This document shows, piece by piece, positions 10,501 through 19,502 of a DNA stretch of 64,000 nucleotides. The DNA is from Leptospira andrefontaineae (lineage in GTDB: Bacteria > Spirochaetota > Leptospiria > Leptospirales > Leptospiraceae): positions 62,001-126,000 of the forward strand of contig NZ_RQEY01000005.1 in the NCBI RefSeq assembly GCF_004770105.1, given 5' to 3'. A model generated the notes under the pieces. It was not told where the DNA came from, did no database searches, and saw only the letters and a list, made by a program, of their open reading frames with translations. A program made the position numbers and the translations under genes. Within the stretch, counting starts at the first letter, position 1. Every line of letters begins with the position of its first letter.

Positions 10501-12012
10501 ACTCCTCAGGGAATCGATCTGATCTCTCCTCCACCTCACCACGATATTTATTCTATCGAGGACTTGTCTCAGTTGATCTACGACTTGAAACAAGCTAACC
10601 ATACTGCTCAAGTATCAGTTAAACTGGTATCGGAAGCTGGAGTGGGAACGATTGCTGCGGGTGTTGCAAAAGCAAACGCAGATGTGATCTTGATCTCAGG
10701 ACATGTGGGAGGAACCGGAGCGGCTTCCCTTACTTCTATCAAACATGCCGGATCTCCTTGGGAATTAGGTCTTTCTGAAACACATCAAGTTTTAGTAATG
10801 AATGGATTGAGAGATAGAGTTGTTCTTCGTACTGACGGTGGTATTGTTTCCGGAAGGGACGTGATCATCGCTGCATGTTTAGGTGCAGAAGAGTATGGAA
10901 TTGGAACGGCTTCTCTCGTAGCATTAGGTTGTATCATGGCAAGAAAATGTCATTTGAATAACTGTCCTACAGGAATTGCTACCCAAGATCCTAAGTTCAG
11001 AGCAAAATATAAAGGATCTCCCGATCAAGTTGCTACTCTGATGACACTTCTTGCAATGGAAGTTCGTGAGTATCTTGCGAAGTTAGGATTCCGCTCTATG
11101 GACGAGATCGTCGGAAGAACAGACCTTCTGAAACAAATTACACGTTATGAGCAAGACCGTTTAGATTCTTTGGACTTGAACCCGATTCTTGTCCGTCTTC
11201 CTCTTCTTTACGATCCTAAGAAGAAAAAAGACAGATTCGTTAGAAGAGAATCTGTCGGAGAAGTTCTGGATGATCGTATCTTGAAAGATGCGGAACCTGC
11301 GTTAGAAGGAAAAACTTCCATGTCACTTTCTTATTCTGTGAAGAATACGAACAGGACCGTGGGAGCAAAAGTTTCCGGAATTATCGCGCGTAAATACGGA
11401 TCCAAAGGTCTTCCTGGAAAACTGGAAATCATTCTGGAAGGAACTGCTGGTCAGTCCTTAGGAGCATGGCTCGTGAAAGGAGTGCAGATCACTCTCCACG
11501 GGGACGCAAACGACTATGTAGGAAAAGGACTCTGCGGTGGAACAATCGTGATCCGTAAACATAGACGTTCCAAACTGAAAGCTTATGAGAACGTGATCAT
11601 CGGCAATACTTGTCTTTACGGTGCTACCTCCGGAAAACTTTTCAGCTCCGGTAGAGCTGGAGAAAGATTCGGAGTTAGAAACTCCGGAGCAGACGCAGTA
11701 GTAGGCGGAGCAGGTGACCACTTCTTAGAATACATGACAAGCGGGACTATCGTCTGTTTGGGAACAGTTGGTAAGAACATGGGTGCCGGTATGACCGGAG
11801 GAAGTGCTTACTTCTTCCAAAAGGACTGGGAATTGGAGCCTTTAATCAATAAAGAATACGTGAAAATCGTGGATCTTGAAAATGAAGATTACGATATCAT
11901 AAAGTCTTTGATTACTGAACACACTAAGTTAACCGGATCTGAACTTTCAGAAGAGATCTTGAAAACTTGGGATGCTTCTAAAAAATATTTCGTGAAAGTT
12001 ACTCCTAAGTAA
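7525..12012 (+). CDS. gltB: Glutamate synthase, large subunit
   Basis: At 1495 residues the protein has the full length of GOGAT large subunits. It transfers the glutamine amide nitrogen to 2-oxoglutarate to make glutamate. Domains in order: class II glutamine amidotransferase with the nucleophile Cys29 in DNCGVGF (a 28-residue propeptide would be removed); a central domain; the FMN-binding synthase barrel from about residue 820 to 1220, with GHVGGTGAASL; the 3Fe-4S cluster cysteines at about 1136, 1142 and 1147 (CIMARKCHLNNC); and the C-terminal beta-helix rich in Gly. No gltD (the NADPH-reductase subunit) lies next to it. The electron donor could therefore be a distant GltD or ferredoxin; the sequence as read here does not decide. 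ATG start with AGGAACC upstream. Confidence 0.97.
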   Translation: MLNLDEQLRIQKYLEENGLYDKSFERDNCGVGFVASYKGESNHRVVSMGLKAVACLTHRGAVDADMQTGDGAGIMIRIPKKLFAKYIEEMGHRRPDEDSIGVGMVFLPREDIDKQDVCRSLIESALMQFNFKLYAWRYVPVNPEVLGPKANASRPQIEQVLIGKPDGMSNEDFETKLFLIQKKVMRDALKLSMSEDFYICSFSSERITFKGLFNGNQVSQFYEDLKSEEMVSPYCIFHQRYSTNTFPSWALAQPFRVLAHNGEINTIVGNRIWMLAREEELTCEKWGEFQKEIHPIIRPHLSDSASLDNAMEAIVRSGKDVLHAKAMLIPNAWSKNVQMSEGLKSFYEYNNTLTEPWDGPAALAFAEGDWVGGSLDRNGLRPARYVITEDGLVVMGSETGLVHIDEEIITKKGRLGPGDMLAINLKEGKVYFNEDVNALFEKKYDYREWSKENVEYLDQTIDESIAKTITYSGDELRRRQILFAYSPYKQKAVIKPQAIAGKEAIGSMGDDTPLSILMLSRIGLYTYFRQRFAQVTNPPIDYLREKGVTSLYTRLVKKTNLFADEKPQNCLVLSHPYLTNLGLQRIRDKDGKQYKVVTLDATFEAHHEEGAARNYLELALDQLLADAVKAAESGVNILILSDKKLNKDRAPIPMELAVAAVHNHLIRNKKRAATSILVETGSAFEIHNVAVLLGYGASGVNSYLIWDTLHDLWSKGDFDAEDGTRPSFASLCTNYRAGVDDGLLKIMSKMGISIMSSYVGGQVFEAIGLSRTLISKYFPGTYSRISGIGIGGIEQNILRNHDSAFNKEINPEDFVSEKDDQPHRWSPKVVKFIRKAAVDNDYEAFLEASKLMEESDPINIRDLFDFVDRAPVPIEEVETVSEIQKRFLTPGMSHGALSIEAHTDLAVAMNRLGAKSSSGEGGESPSRYVVDEKGDLANSSIKQVASGRFGVTSEYLNSAKELEIKIAQGAKPGEGGQLPGKKNNEEIATNRHTPQGIDLISPPPHHDIYSIEDLSQLIYDLKQANHTAQVSVKLVSEAGVGTIAAGVAKANADVILISGHVGGTGAASLTSIKHAGSPWELGLSETHQVLVMNGLRDRVVLRTDGGIVSGRDVIIAACLGAEEYGIGTASLVALGCIMARKCHLNNCPTGIATQDPKFRAKYKGSPDQVATLMTLLAMEVREYLAKLGFRSMDEIVGRTDLLKQITRYEQDRLDSLDLNPILVRLPLLYDPKKKKDRFVRRESVGEVLDDRILKDAEPALEGKTSMSLSYSVKNTNRTVGAKVSGIIARKYGSKGLPGKLEIILEGTAGQSLGAWLVKGVQITLHGDANDYVGKGLCGGTIVIRKHRRSKLKAYENVIIGNTCLYGATSGKLFSSGRAGERFGVRNSGADAVVGGAGDHFLEYMTSGTIVCLGTVGKNMGAGMTGGSAYFFQKDWELEPLINKEYVKIVDLENEDYDIIKSLITEHTKLTGSELSEEILKTWDASKKYFVKVTPK

Positions 12013-12042
12013 AGTAACTCAAGAATTAGTTCTGTAAACCAA

Positions 12043-12096
12043 AGGGCAAGGTTGCAATGAGTTCGATGTGAATTCGAGCTTAAAAGACCTTGCCCT
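12043..12096 (+). terminator. Long-loop hairpin after gltB
   Basis: AGGGCAAGGT at 12043-12052 pairs perfectly with ACCTTGCCCT at 12087-12096. The loop is 34 bases, and only a weak pyrimidine tail (CTCTCTATG) follows. It sits 30 bases after the gltB stop, the right place for a transcript end, but the weak T-run makes the termination role uncertain. Confidence 0.4.
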
Positions 12097-12156
12097 CTCT
12101 ATGTACGGATGATAGACTGGTTTTAGCATTCGTCTTGCTGATAGGAAAGATCCGAA

Positions 12157-13761
12157 TTGTTACGATTGCATATAATTCTGGCCTTTGTGGCAACAGCCTT
12201 GCTCTTTGCAGTCGCAGATAGACAGCAAAGGCGGGACAGAGAAGAACCTGATTTCTCTTCTTCTCCCTTACTGAGTGTGATGGAGGGAGAAATTTCCGAC
12301 CACAATACTCATCCTACATTCAAGTTCTCATTTTCAGATCTCAAGGGCAGAGCTAGAGCACTATCTAAATTACGTTACATTCCACCTAAACATTCCACTA
12401 CGGACTTTTTGAAAGGTCTTCCTTGGAATCAATATAAGAACATATTTTTTCGTCCTGAAAAATCGGTATGGAAGAAAGAAGGAAATCCTTTCCAATTACA
12501 GTTTTTACATCCTGGACATTTATATAATACGAATGTAAGAGTATTCGAGGTGAGAGGTGATTTTGCGAGAGAGATCCCATACGATCCTTCTTCATTCGAC
12601 CTTTCTAAATTAAAAGGTGTAGGGGAACTTCCGCCTAATTTAGGTTATTCGGGATTTAAGATCCATTTTCCGATCAATACACAAGAGCATACGGACGAGT
12701 TTGCAGTTTTCCAAGGCGCAAGTTATTATAGGATCATTTCCAAAAAACAATGGTATGGGCTTTCTGCTCGAGGGATCGCAGTCAATACCGGTATGCCTTA
12801 TCCGGAAGACTTTCCTTCTTTCCGGGAATTTTACGTAGTTAAACCGGATAAGACTGACTCTACGATCACTGTTTATGCTCTTTTAGATGGAAGGACTGCA
12901 ACCGGCGCATACGAATTCCAGATCACTCCTGGAAAAGTTTCTGCAGTAAAAGTAAACGCAGAGGTGACTCTTAGGACAAAGGTGGATCGACTAGGGATTG
13001 CTCCTTTGACCAGTATGTATTGGTATAGTGAGACCAGAGGAATTCCTAAAGGCCAGGCTTATCCTGAATCTCATGACTCCGACGGATTATTGATCCATTC
13101 AGGAAAAGGAGAATGGATCTGGAGACCTCTGGATAATCCAAGACGTAGTACAACATATTCTTTCCCGGATGAAAATCCAAGAGGGTTCGGACTGATCCAA
13201 AGAGACAGGGAATTCCAAAATTACCAACATAGTGAGATGAAATACCAGCTCAGGCCGAGTGCTTGGGTGGAACCTGAACTTCCTTTTGGAAAAGGTTCAG
13301 TTCATCTTTTAGAAAATCCTACTATCCAAGATTCGGATGATAATATGGGAGCATACTGGATGCCGGAGCCTATTCCTCAACCCGGAACTCCATTCGATTT
13401 TTCTTATACAGTTCGTTGGCCGGATACTGATCCACTTCCTGATTCTATGGCAAAAGTGGTGGCGACTCGGATAGGTGATGCACAAGGAGAACCTGATCTG
13501 AAAATGTTCTATGTGGATTTCAAAAGTTCTTCTTTAAGTTCTTTGGATCCATTTGCATATATCCAGGCAAGAATAGACACCGGAGAAAACGCCGAATTAT
13601 CCGAATATTCTGTCCAAAAGATAGAAGAGACCGGGGTATGGAGACTTACTTTCGGAGTGTATCCTAAAAATAAATTTAGGCCTTCTGATCTAAAAGCTGC
13701 ATTAAGCAGAAACCAAGAGATCATTTCTGAAACATGGAATTTCGTACTTGAGCCGAACTAA
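12157..13761 (+). CDS. opgG: Periplasmic glucan biosynthesis protein OpgG/OpgD family
   Basis: 534 residues matching the OpgG/MdoG family in length and in motifs such as GYSGFKIHFPIN, FAVFQGASYYR, LTSMYWYSET, DSDGLLIHSGKGEWIWRPL and NPRGFGLIQRDREFQNYQ. OpgG acts in the periplasm to build or branch osmoregulated periplasmic beta-glucans exported by OpgH. The start is TTG at 12157, preceded by AGGAAAG. The first 20 residues (LRLHIILAFVATALLFAVA) form a signal sequence or anchor. The gene overlaps the next small gene and is followed by opgH, forming a glucan operon. Acidic residues in the central groove are presumed functional in the family; I have not mapped individual ones. Confidence 0.93.
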   Translation: MLRLHIILAFVATALLFAVADRQQRRDREEPDFSSSPLLSVMEGEISDHNTHPTFKFSFSDLKGRARALSKLRYIPPKHSTTDFLKGLPWNQYKNIFFRPEKSVWKKEGNPFQLQFLHPGHLYNTNVRVFEVRGDFAREIPYDPSSFDLSKLKGVGELPPNLGYSGFKIHFPINTQEHTDEFAVFQGASYYRIISKKQWYGLSARGIAVNTGMPYPEDFPSFREFYVVKPDKTDSTITVYALLDGRTATGAYEFQITPGKVSAVKVNAEVTLRTKVDRLGIAPLTSMYWYSETRGIPKGQAYPESHDSDGLLIHSGKGEWIWRPLDNPRRSTTYSFPDENPRGFGLIQRDREFQNYQHSEMKYQLRPSAWVEPELPFGKGSVHLLENPTIQDSDDNMGAYWMPEPIPQPGTPFDFSYTVRWPDTDPLPDSMAKVVATRIGDAQGEPDLKMFYVDFKSSSLSSLDPFAYIQARIDTGENAELSEYSVQKIEETGVWRLTFGVYPKNKFRPSDLKAALSRNQEIISETWNFVLEPN

Positions 13762-14158
13762 GAAAAAGCAAGAAAACTTGGGCAGCTCGGTTCTTTCAGA
13801 AAAATCCGATCTCTCGAAAGAATGGGAACGTCTGGAACTTTACTTAAGAGGAATGGGGATAGAAGATAGTTTAGAGATCCATAATATTCTTTCTAATGTT
13901 TTTGAAAAATCCAAGTCCTCTGAAAAAAACATATTCGAAATTTTTAAGGAAGAAACTTCCGTCAAACTTCATCGCGATTGGGAAAGTAGTCTTCCTCCGC
14001 TTGAGCCCGGTTCTATGGTCCCTAGACCGATCGATTTTGGACCACTTGCAGATCTTGCTTCTCCTTCTGCAGAAAAACCAGAGCCCGTTGCATTGGTTTT
14101 AACAGCATTATTCTGGGCTGCAGTTTATATCTCTCTTGCATTTTGGTATTTCTCATGA
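13748..14158 (+). CDS. Small membrane-anchored protein between opgG and opgH
   Basis: 136 residues from a TTG start at 13748 that overlaps the end of opgG by 14 bases. GGAATTTC upstream is a weak ribosome site, so a later start is possible. The N-terminal two thirds are charged and helical (KEWERLELYLRGMGIEDSLEIHN). A Pro-rich stretch (PPLEPGSMVPRPIDFGPLADL) follows, then one C-terminal membrane segment (VALVLTALFWAAVYISLAFWYF). The stop overlaps the opgH start codon as ATGA, which implies translational coupling. I know no named family. The position suggests an accessory subunit that tethers something to the glucan glucosyltransferase, but this is inference. Confidence 0.75.
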   Translation: MSRTKKKQENLGSSVLSEKSDLSKEWERLELYLRGMGIEDSLEIHNILSNVFEKSKSSEKNIFEIFKEETSVKLHRDWESSLPPLEPGSMVPRPIDFGPLADLASPSAEKPEPVALVLTALFWAAVYISLAFWYFS

Positions 14159-16329
14159 ACGCGGAAATTTTTCCCACTAGTATACCGGAGCCGGGTGGTA
14201 TCTTAAGGGAAGCGTTCGATTCCAGGAAATTTACGTATAGAAGGTTAGGATTCGTCGGGGTTTTGGGACTTCTATCCTTATTCGGGATCTATTTAGAATA
14301 TCGTTTTCTTCTAATAAACGGGATCTCTCCTTTGGAATGGGCAACACTTTTGCTTTTCTGCTTTTTATTTCCTCTATTGGCGTTCGGTGCAACTACTGCC
14401 ATTTTTGGAACGATCCAAAGAATAAGGGGAGGAGATCCTACGCGTATCTCCGGTTTGATCGCCGGGCAAACAGCAAGCCCGAAGGAACTCCCACCAACCG
14501 CAGTAGTGATTCCAATCCATTGCGAAGATGTGGCGAGAGTCGCCGCAGGTTTGGAATCCATGATGAAATCCGCGGCCTCTGTTGGCTTAGGGGAAAACCT
14601 AGACTTCTTCTTATTATCCGATACGACAGATCCTGATATTTGGCTACAAGAAGAGAAGGCATTCTCCAAACTTTCCAGAAAACCGGAAACAAAGGGAAGG
14701 GTATATTACAGAAAAAGAAGGATTAACCTGAACAAAAAATCGGGGAATATCGCGGACTTTTGCAGGAGATGGGGAAGACGTTATAGATACATGATCGTTT
14801 TGGATGCGGACAGTTTAGTAACTGGCGAATGTATGCTAAACCTGATAAAACTCATGGAAGCAGTGCCTAACGCAGGTATCATACAGACAGTCCCTAAGAT
14901 CATTCGAGGAAAAAGTTTATTCCAAAGATTGGCCCAATTCGGGACTTGGCTTGGAAATCCAATTTTTGGCGCAGGCTCTTATTATTGGCAGGTATTTTCA
15001 GGACCGTTTTGGGGGCATAATGCGATCGTAAGGCTAAAACCTTTTATGGAACATTGTGGTCTTCCCGGTTTGCCTGGAGAAGGTGCCATCGGTGGAAAGA
15101 TACTCTCTCATGATACGGTAGAAGCTGCATTAATTAGAAAAGCCGGATATACTGTTTGGTTTGCTTATGATTTAGAAGGTTCTTACGAGGAATGTCCGCC
15201 TAATCTTCTGGAAAGTTTGAAAAGGGACAATCGTTGGTGCCAAGGAAACCTACAGCATTTCTGGTTTTTATTCGTAGGTGGACTACGGATCTCTAGTAGG
15301 ATCCATATTCTTTTGGGGATACTTTCTTACGGAAGTTCTCTTCTTTGGGCATTATTACTGGTTGCGACCAGCTTTACCGTAATGGCGGATACTGATTATT
15401 ACCGTCTGGCATCTATTCCGGAAGAATGGGCTCAATTCCAGGAGAGTATGTATCTTCCCGTCTTCTATGGATTACAGATTTATACTATTCTAATATTATT
15501 CATGCCTCGTATTCTTTCTTTTCTGGACGGTTTGTTTTTTCGCAGGAAAGAAAGTGGGATCGGATTTTTTTCATTTATAATTTCTTTTTTTATAGAATTT
15601 ATCCAATCGGTGATCTTGGCTCCAGCGTATATGGTTCAGTATACTAGATTCCTCTGGATGACTTTCTGGAATAGAAAGATTGAATGGGGACCTCAAAACA
15701 GGGACCCGGCACAAGGGATTGATAGAATGGCCGCTGCTCGCGCATTACTTCCTCAAGCGTTCTATGGCACTGGAATTTCTATCTGGTTATTCGTTTATTA
15801 TCCTGTACTTTTTTATTGGCTGCTACCAATCACAGGTGGCTGGCTTCTTTCTTATTTCTGGGGAGTATGGACTTCTTCTTCTAAACAAGGAGAAATTTGG
15901 AAAAAACGAGGATTTCTTTTAACTCCTGAAGAAACCAAACAGAATACTCTTTTGTCGGATACTGAAAATTTAGAAAAAGAATATTCCGAATTCTTGGATG
16001 GAATGGGATCAGGAAGAGGGATTTTTCTTTCCGTTGTAGATCCTTTACTATTTCGTTTTCATACTTCTCGTTTGAGATCTAGGAAAAAAGAATCAGATGC
16101 TCGTAAAAGATATATGAATGCTCTGGTTTCTAACTGGAAAGAATACGGTCCTGATTCTTTAAATTCCAAAGAGATGAACCGGATTCTTTGGGACAAACGT
16201 ACTTTGAATGACCTTCATTTCTGGTTTTGGGAAACAGATCTTTCTAAAACACATCCTTGGTGGAAGGAAAGATTTTTAGAATACCAAACCAGGATACGCA
16301 AAGAACAGATCGTTTCCTGGTTTAGGTAG
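14155..16329 (+). CDS. opgH: Glucan glucosyltransferase OpgH
   Basis: 724 residues from the ATG at 14155, which overlaps the upstream stop (ATGA). A TTG four codons earlier is less likely. Two N-terminal membrane segments (GFVGVLGLLSLFGIYLEY; WATLLLFCFLFPLLAFGATTA) precede a family 2 glycosyltransferase domain. That domain contains PIHCEDVARVAAGLESM, the metal-binding VLDADSLVTGECM and the acceptor-end motif NRWCQGNLQHFWF. At least four more membrane segments follow, around residues 410-590. The enzyme polymerises glucose from UDP-glucose and extrudes the glucan to the periplasm, where OpgG acts. The C-terminal cytoplasmic tail is about 140 residues, Arg/Lys-rich. It converges on cfa with only six bases between. 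Confidence 0.94.
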   Translation: MNAEIFPTSIPEPGGILREAFDSRKFTYRRLGFVGVLGLLSLFGIYLEYRFLLINGISPLEWATLLLFCFLFPLLAFGATTAIFGTIQRIRGGDPTRISGLIAGQTASPKELPPTAVVIPIHCEDVARVAAGLESMMKSAASVGLGENLDFFLLSDTTDPDIWLQEEKAFSKLSRKPETKGRVYYRKRRINLNKKSGNIADFCRRWGRRYRYMIVLDADSLVTGECMLNLIKLMEAVPNAGIIQTVPKIIRGKSLFQRLAQFGTWLGNPIFGAGSYYWQVFSGPFWGHNAIVRLKPFMEHCGLPGLPGEGAIGGKILSHDTVEAALIRKAGYTVWFAYDLEGSYEECPPNLLESLKRDNRWCQGNLQHFWFLFVGGLRISSRIHILLGILSYGSSLLWALLLVATSFTVMADTDYYRLASIPEEWAQFQESMYLPVFYGLQIYTILILFMPRILSFLDGLFFRRKESGIGFFSFIISFFIEFIQSVILAPAYMVQYTRFLWMTFWNRKIEWGPQNRDPAQGIDRMAAARALLPQAFYGTGISIWLFVYYPVLFYWLLPITGGWLLSYFWGVWTSSSKQGEIWKKRGFLLTPEETKQNTLLSDTENLEKEYSEFLDGMGSGRGIFLSVVDPLLFRFHTSRLRSRKKESDARKRYMNALVSNWKEYGPDSLNSKEMNRILWDKRTLNDLHFWFWETDLSKTHPWWKERFLEYQTRIRKEQIVSWFR

Positions 16330-16335
16330 AACAAG

Positions 16336-17454
16336 TTATCTCACTGCTTTATAGATCTCTTCTCTATCCCCTTTAGAAAATACGAACTGCCAGAGTTGGA
16401 TCTTTCTAGAACGAAACGCACCGGCACAGCTTAAAAGATAGAATTCCCACATACGTCTGAATCTTTCTCCGTACTTCTTCTGGATCTGATCCCATCCCTT
16501 CTCGAAATTATTATACCAAGCCATAAGTGTCTTATCATAATCAGGGCCGAAATTATGAAGATCTTCTAATACAAAGAGGCTTTCGCTCGCCTTAGTGATC
16601 TGTGCCGCGGAAGGTAGATGTGAATTCGGAAAGATATATTTTTCGATCCATCTATCCGTTACCTTATTGGAACTGTTGGACCCTATCGTATGAAGCAAAA
16701 ATAATCCCTTCTTCTTTAAAGATCTATAAACTATTTCCATATAGGTCCTGTAATTCTTATAACCTACATGTTCCATTTGCCCTACGGAAAGGATAGAATC
16801 GAAATTATCTTTCAGATCTCGATAGTCCTTAAATTCGTATTTTATATTTAGATCTTTGGATCTTTCTTCAGCAAGTGCCAATTGTTCTTTCGAAACGCTG
16901 ATCCCAAATACTTCCGCTCCATATTCTTTGGCAGCATGCCTAGCAAGTCCTCCCCAGCCACATCCAATATCTAAAACTTTCATTCCTGGTTGGAGGTCCA
17001 ACTTCCTGCAGATCAGATCCATTTTATTTTTTTGGGCCTGGTCTAAGGTATTTGCATTCTTCCAATACGCACATGAATAGACCATTTCTTTGTCCAACAT
17101 TAGTTCGAATAGGTCGTTCCCGAGATCGTAATGTCTTTCCCCGATCACGAACGCTCTTCTTTTCGATTGGCGGTTTAATATTACGGATTCAAGATATAGA
17201 AAAAAGTTCCCCCATGTTTTAGCGGCCTTTTCTATTCCTTTATCTAATAATCTTCTGACTGTTTCGTCGAATCTTCCACATTCGAACCAGCCGTTCATAT
17301 AAGCTTCTCCTAAACCTAAAGAACCGTTGCTGAAAATTTTTTCGAATAATCTATCGTCCTTTACTTGGATGTCCCAATCTGCATTTCCTCCGAAGTTGAC
17401 TCCCGCTTTCGCAAATAATTCTTCTACCTTACCGCGAACTCTTTCTTTCCACAT
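16336..17454 (-). CDS. cfa: Cyclopropane-fatty-acyl-phospholipid synthase
   Basis: 372 residues from the ATG at 17454, which has GGAGG about five bases upstream. An in-frame TTG at 17472 would place that ribosome site inside the gene. The SAM-binding motif VLDIGCGWGGLARHAAKEYGAEVFGISVS is clear. So are YSCAYW (substrate and bicarbonate region) and the C-terminal WEFYLLSCAGAFRSRKIQLWQFVFSK typical of CFA synthases. It methylenates cis double bonds of membrane phospholipid acyl chains, a stationary-phase and acid-stress response in other bacteria. It is convergent with opgH. The homologous mycolic acid and fatty acid methyltransferases are alternatives, but this gene order and length favour CFA synthase. 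Confidence 0.92.
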   Translation of the reverse strand: MWKERVRGKVEELFAKAGVNFGGNADWDIQVKDDRLFEKIFSNGSLGLGEAYMNGWFECGRFDETVRRLLDKGIEKAAKTWGNFFLYLESVILNRQSKRRAFVIGERHYDLGNDLFELMLDKEMVYSCAYWKNANTLDQAQKNKMDLICRKLDLQPGMKVLDIGCGWGGLARHAAKEYGAEVFGISVSKEQLALAEERSKDLNIKYEFKDYRDLKDNFDSILSVGQMEHVGYKNYRTYMEIVYRSLKKKGLFLLHTIGSNSSNKVTDRWIEKYIFPNSHLPSAAQITKASESLFVLEDLHNFGPDYDKTLMAWYNNFEKGWDQIQKKYGERFRRMWEFYLLSCAGAFRSRKIQLWQFVFSKGDREEIYKAVR

Positions 17455-17586
17455 GACGCCCTCCCTAAACAATCGCAGTCGCCGATAAAATACTCGATTT
17501 TTGAAAGGAAGAAAAGTAAAAAAGATAGAAGAAGGTATTAGACTTTATTCTATTCTACCAAACGTCTGTTAGTCGAATGATGTAAC

Positions 17587-18702
17587 TTATTTGATAAGAT
17601 CTAAGATCGAATCTTGGATCTCTTGGATTGTATCTTTTTGCAATCTTGGATCCGGATTCACGTTAGAGGAAATTGCGGACTTGGAAGCTTCTTCCCAACG
17701 GAAAGAAAATAGGTCATTATGAGAGATATATGATGATTTATATTGAGATTGTAACGCTTCTACCAAATATTTATATTCGGGAAAGTTACCTCTATCCGTA
17801 TAAAGTATAGGAGTTCCTGCAAAGTAGGACTCGCTTAAGATACCATAACCAGGTTTTGTCAGTACAAAGTCACATGCCCTAAGTAGATCCGGATAATGGC
17901 AATTCGGAATGGTGACAATACCAAGATTATTTTTTGCCTCTATCTTCCATTCAATTCCTCCGATCACGATCCTTCTTTTTGATGGATCCCATTCTTTCCA
18001 ATCGAAATGAGAAGAGTTTATCCCGTAAGCACCGAAGGAAAATAGATAATACTCTATACCTTCTTCGAAACCGTAATATCTTCTGGCTTCTTCTTTGTTT
18101 AGATTCGGTTTACGCCCTAATAATCCTATATTTTTGGTCGAACGAATAGAAGTAATCGGACAGGAAAGGGGAAGAATAAGTCCGAGATCACAGAGAGAAT
18201 ATTCTTCTTTTAATTCTTCGGAGTATGTTTGGAATATTGAAGATTCATAATATGAATAGATATAGTCCCAAGTAAAATTTCCCAAAAACAAAGAAGGTAT
18301 CTTTAGATCGGAAGAGATCCTAAACGGAAAGGAAGAAGAATCAGACCAAATAAGATCCGGCCTTTCCTTTTTGAGATATTCCGATTCTGATTCTAAGAGG
18401 GATTCTTTATTCTTCTTAAATTCTATAATTTCAGACTCTGTAGAATCCAGATCCATTCCGAGAGAATCTTTTTGGACTATACCCACATCCGATTTTGTTT
18501 TTCTGAATTGGATCTTATGTCTGACTTTTCCCCAAATTCCGGAAATATCTAAAGAGTTTGCAAATTCCTCTCCTCTGGGAGAATGAATGGTCGCGGTCCA
18601 TTCAGGATTTTGAATTAATATCTGGAGGATTGCTTCTAAGCTGCGACTGATATGACCGAAACCGTGGCCGCTTACAAATGCGGAAATATGGATCTTTTTC
18701 AT
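17587..18702 (-). CDS. GT-B glycosyltransferase-like protein
   Basis: 371 residues. The N-terminus ISAFVSGHGFGHISRSLEAI is the Gly-rich first loop of GT-B fold transferases of the MurG/UDP-glycosyltransferase kind. The same pattern is found in the N-terminal domain of L-arabinokinase-like proteins. The second half carries the nucleotide-sugar end (CDFVLTKPGYGILSESYFAGTPILYTDRGNFPEY), with the usual Gly-rich turn and Glu. No signal peptide; probably cytoplasmic or membrane-peripheral. It is translationally coupled to the upstream methyltransferase gene (TAATG). The sugar donor and acceptor are unknown; lipid or LPS glycosylation would be a guess. Confidence 0.75.
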   Translation of the reverse strand: MKKIHISAFVSGHGFGHISRSLEAILQILIQNPEWTATIHSPRGEEFANSLDISGIWGKVRHKIQFRKTKSDVGIVQKDSLGMDLDSTESEIIEFKKNKESLLESESEYLKKERPDLIWSDSSSFPFRISSDLKIPSLFLGNFTWDYIYSYYESSIFQTYSEELKEEYSLCDLGLILPLSCPITSIRSTKNIGLLGRKPNLNKEEARRYYGFEEGIEYYLFSFGAYGINSSHFDWKEWDPSKRRIVIGGIEWKIEAKNNLGIVTIPNCHYPDLLRACDFVLTKPGYGILSESYFAGTPILYTDRGNFPEYKYLVEALQSQYKSSYISHNDLFSFRWEEASKSAISSNVNPDPRLQKDTIQEIQDSILDLIK

Positions 18703-19502
18703 TAACGATTCTGTCTAAGAACTTCGTACATTAGAATTCCGGCAGACATGGCCAGGTTTAGACTATCTGCCACTCCCTTCATCGGAAGAGAAATATATTG
18801 ATCACTTTGGGATCTTGCGTATTCGCTTAGTCCGTACTGCTCGCTACCGAAAACAAGTGCGACCTTTCCTTTCAGATTTGCATCCCAATGAAGTGACTTG
18901 GCCTCCGGGGTGACTGCAATTGTTTTGTATCCGGCATTTTTAAGAATAGGGTATAGTTCTTTAATATCAGACTGATATACATCTAGTGTAAATAATGTGC
19001 CTGTAGAAGAGCGAATAACGTTCGGATTGAATAGATCTAATCTTGGGTCGGCAACAAATACTTTGTGAAATCCGGCACCTTCTGCTGTTCTTAAAATGGT
19101 TCCTAGATTTCCAGGCTTTTCCACACCTTCGATGACTAAAACAGGATCTGTTGAAAGTTTTGTTTTAGAAGATAAGGAGAAGTCCGGTAATTCAGCAGTA
19201 GCAATCAAACCGTCAGGTCTGTCCCTATAGGAGATCTTTTCGAAAATCTGTTTCGGAACTAGGATTGTTTTTGCATCGATGGAAGATACAAGATCTTCTT
19301 CATTTTCTCCTAAGTAACATGCAGGGCATGTGAGCAAATATTCGAATTTAACTTTGCCGGAAACTTGTGCTCTTTGGATCTCTCTAAAACCTTCAATGAA
19401 AAATGTGCCGGACTTTTCTCTGTTCTTTTTTTCTTTTAATCCGGAGATATACTTCAGCTTTTCATTCGAAAAACTGCTGATTTCCAAAATATTCTTTTTC
19501 AA
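18702..19502 (-). CDS. SpoU-family tRNA/rRNA 2'-O-methyltransferase
   Basis: 266 residues with the TrmH/RlmB layout. An N-terminal substrate-binding domain is followed by the SPOUT knot with motif 1 (VEGVEKPGNLGTILRTAEGAGFHKVFVADP), motif 2 (ALVFGSEQYGLSEYA) and motif 3 (LPMKGVADSLNLAMSAGILMYEVLRQ). These form the knotted SAM site of RNA ribose methylases. The start is TTG at 19502, overlapping the stop of the preceding gene (TTGA). CPACYLG near residue 80 is a possible metal-binding or incidental Cys pair. The exact RNA target cannot be read from sequence; 23S rRNA or tRNA are the family options. Confidence 0.9.
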   Translation of the reverse strand: MKKNILEISSFSNEKLKYISGLKEKKNREKSGTFFIEGFREIQRAQVSGKVKFEYLLTCPACYLGENEEDLVSSIDAKTILVPKQIFEKISYRDRPDGLIATAELPDFSLSSKTKLSTDPVLVIEGVEKPGNLGTILRTAEGAGFHKVFVADPRLDLFNPNVIRSSTGTLFTLDVYQSDIKELYPILKNAGYKTIAVTPEAKSLHWDANLKGKVALVFGSEQYGLSEYARSQSDQYISLPMKGVADSLNLAMSAGILMYEVLRQNR

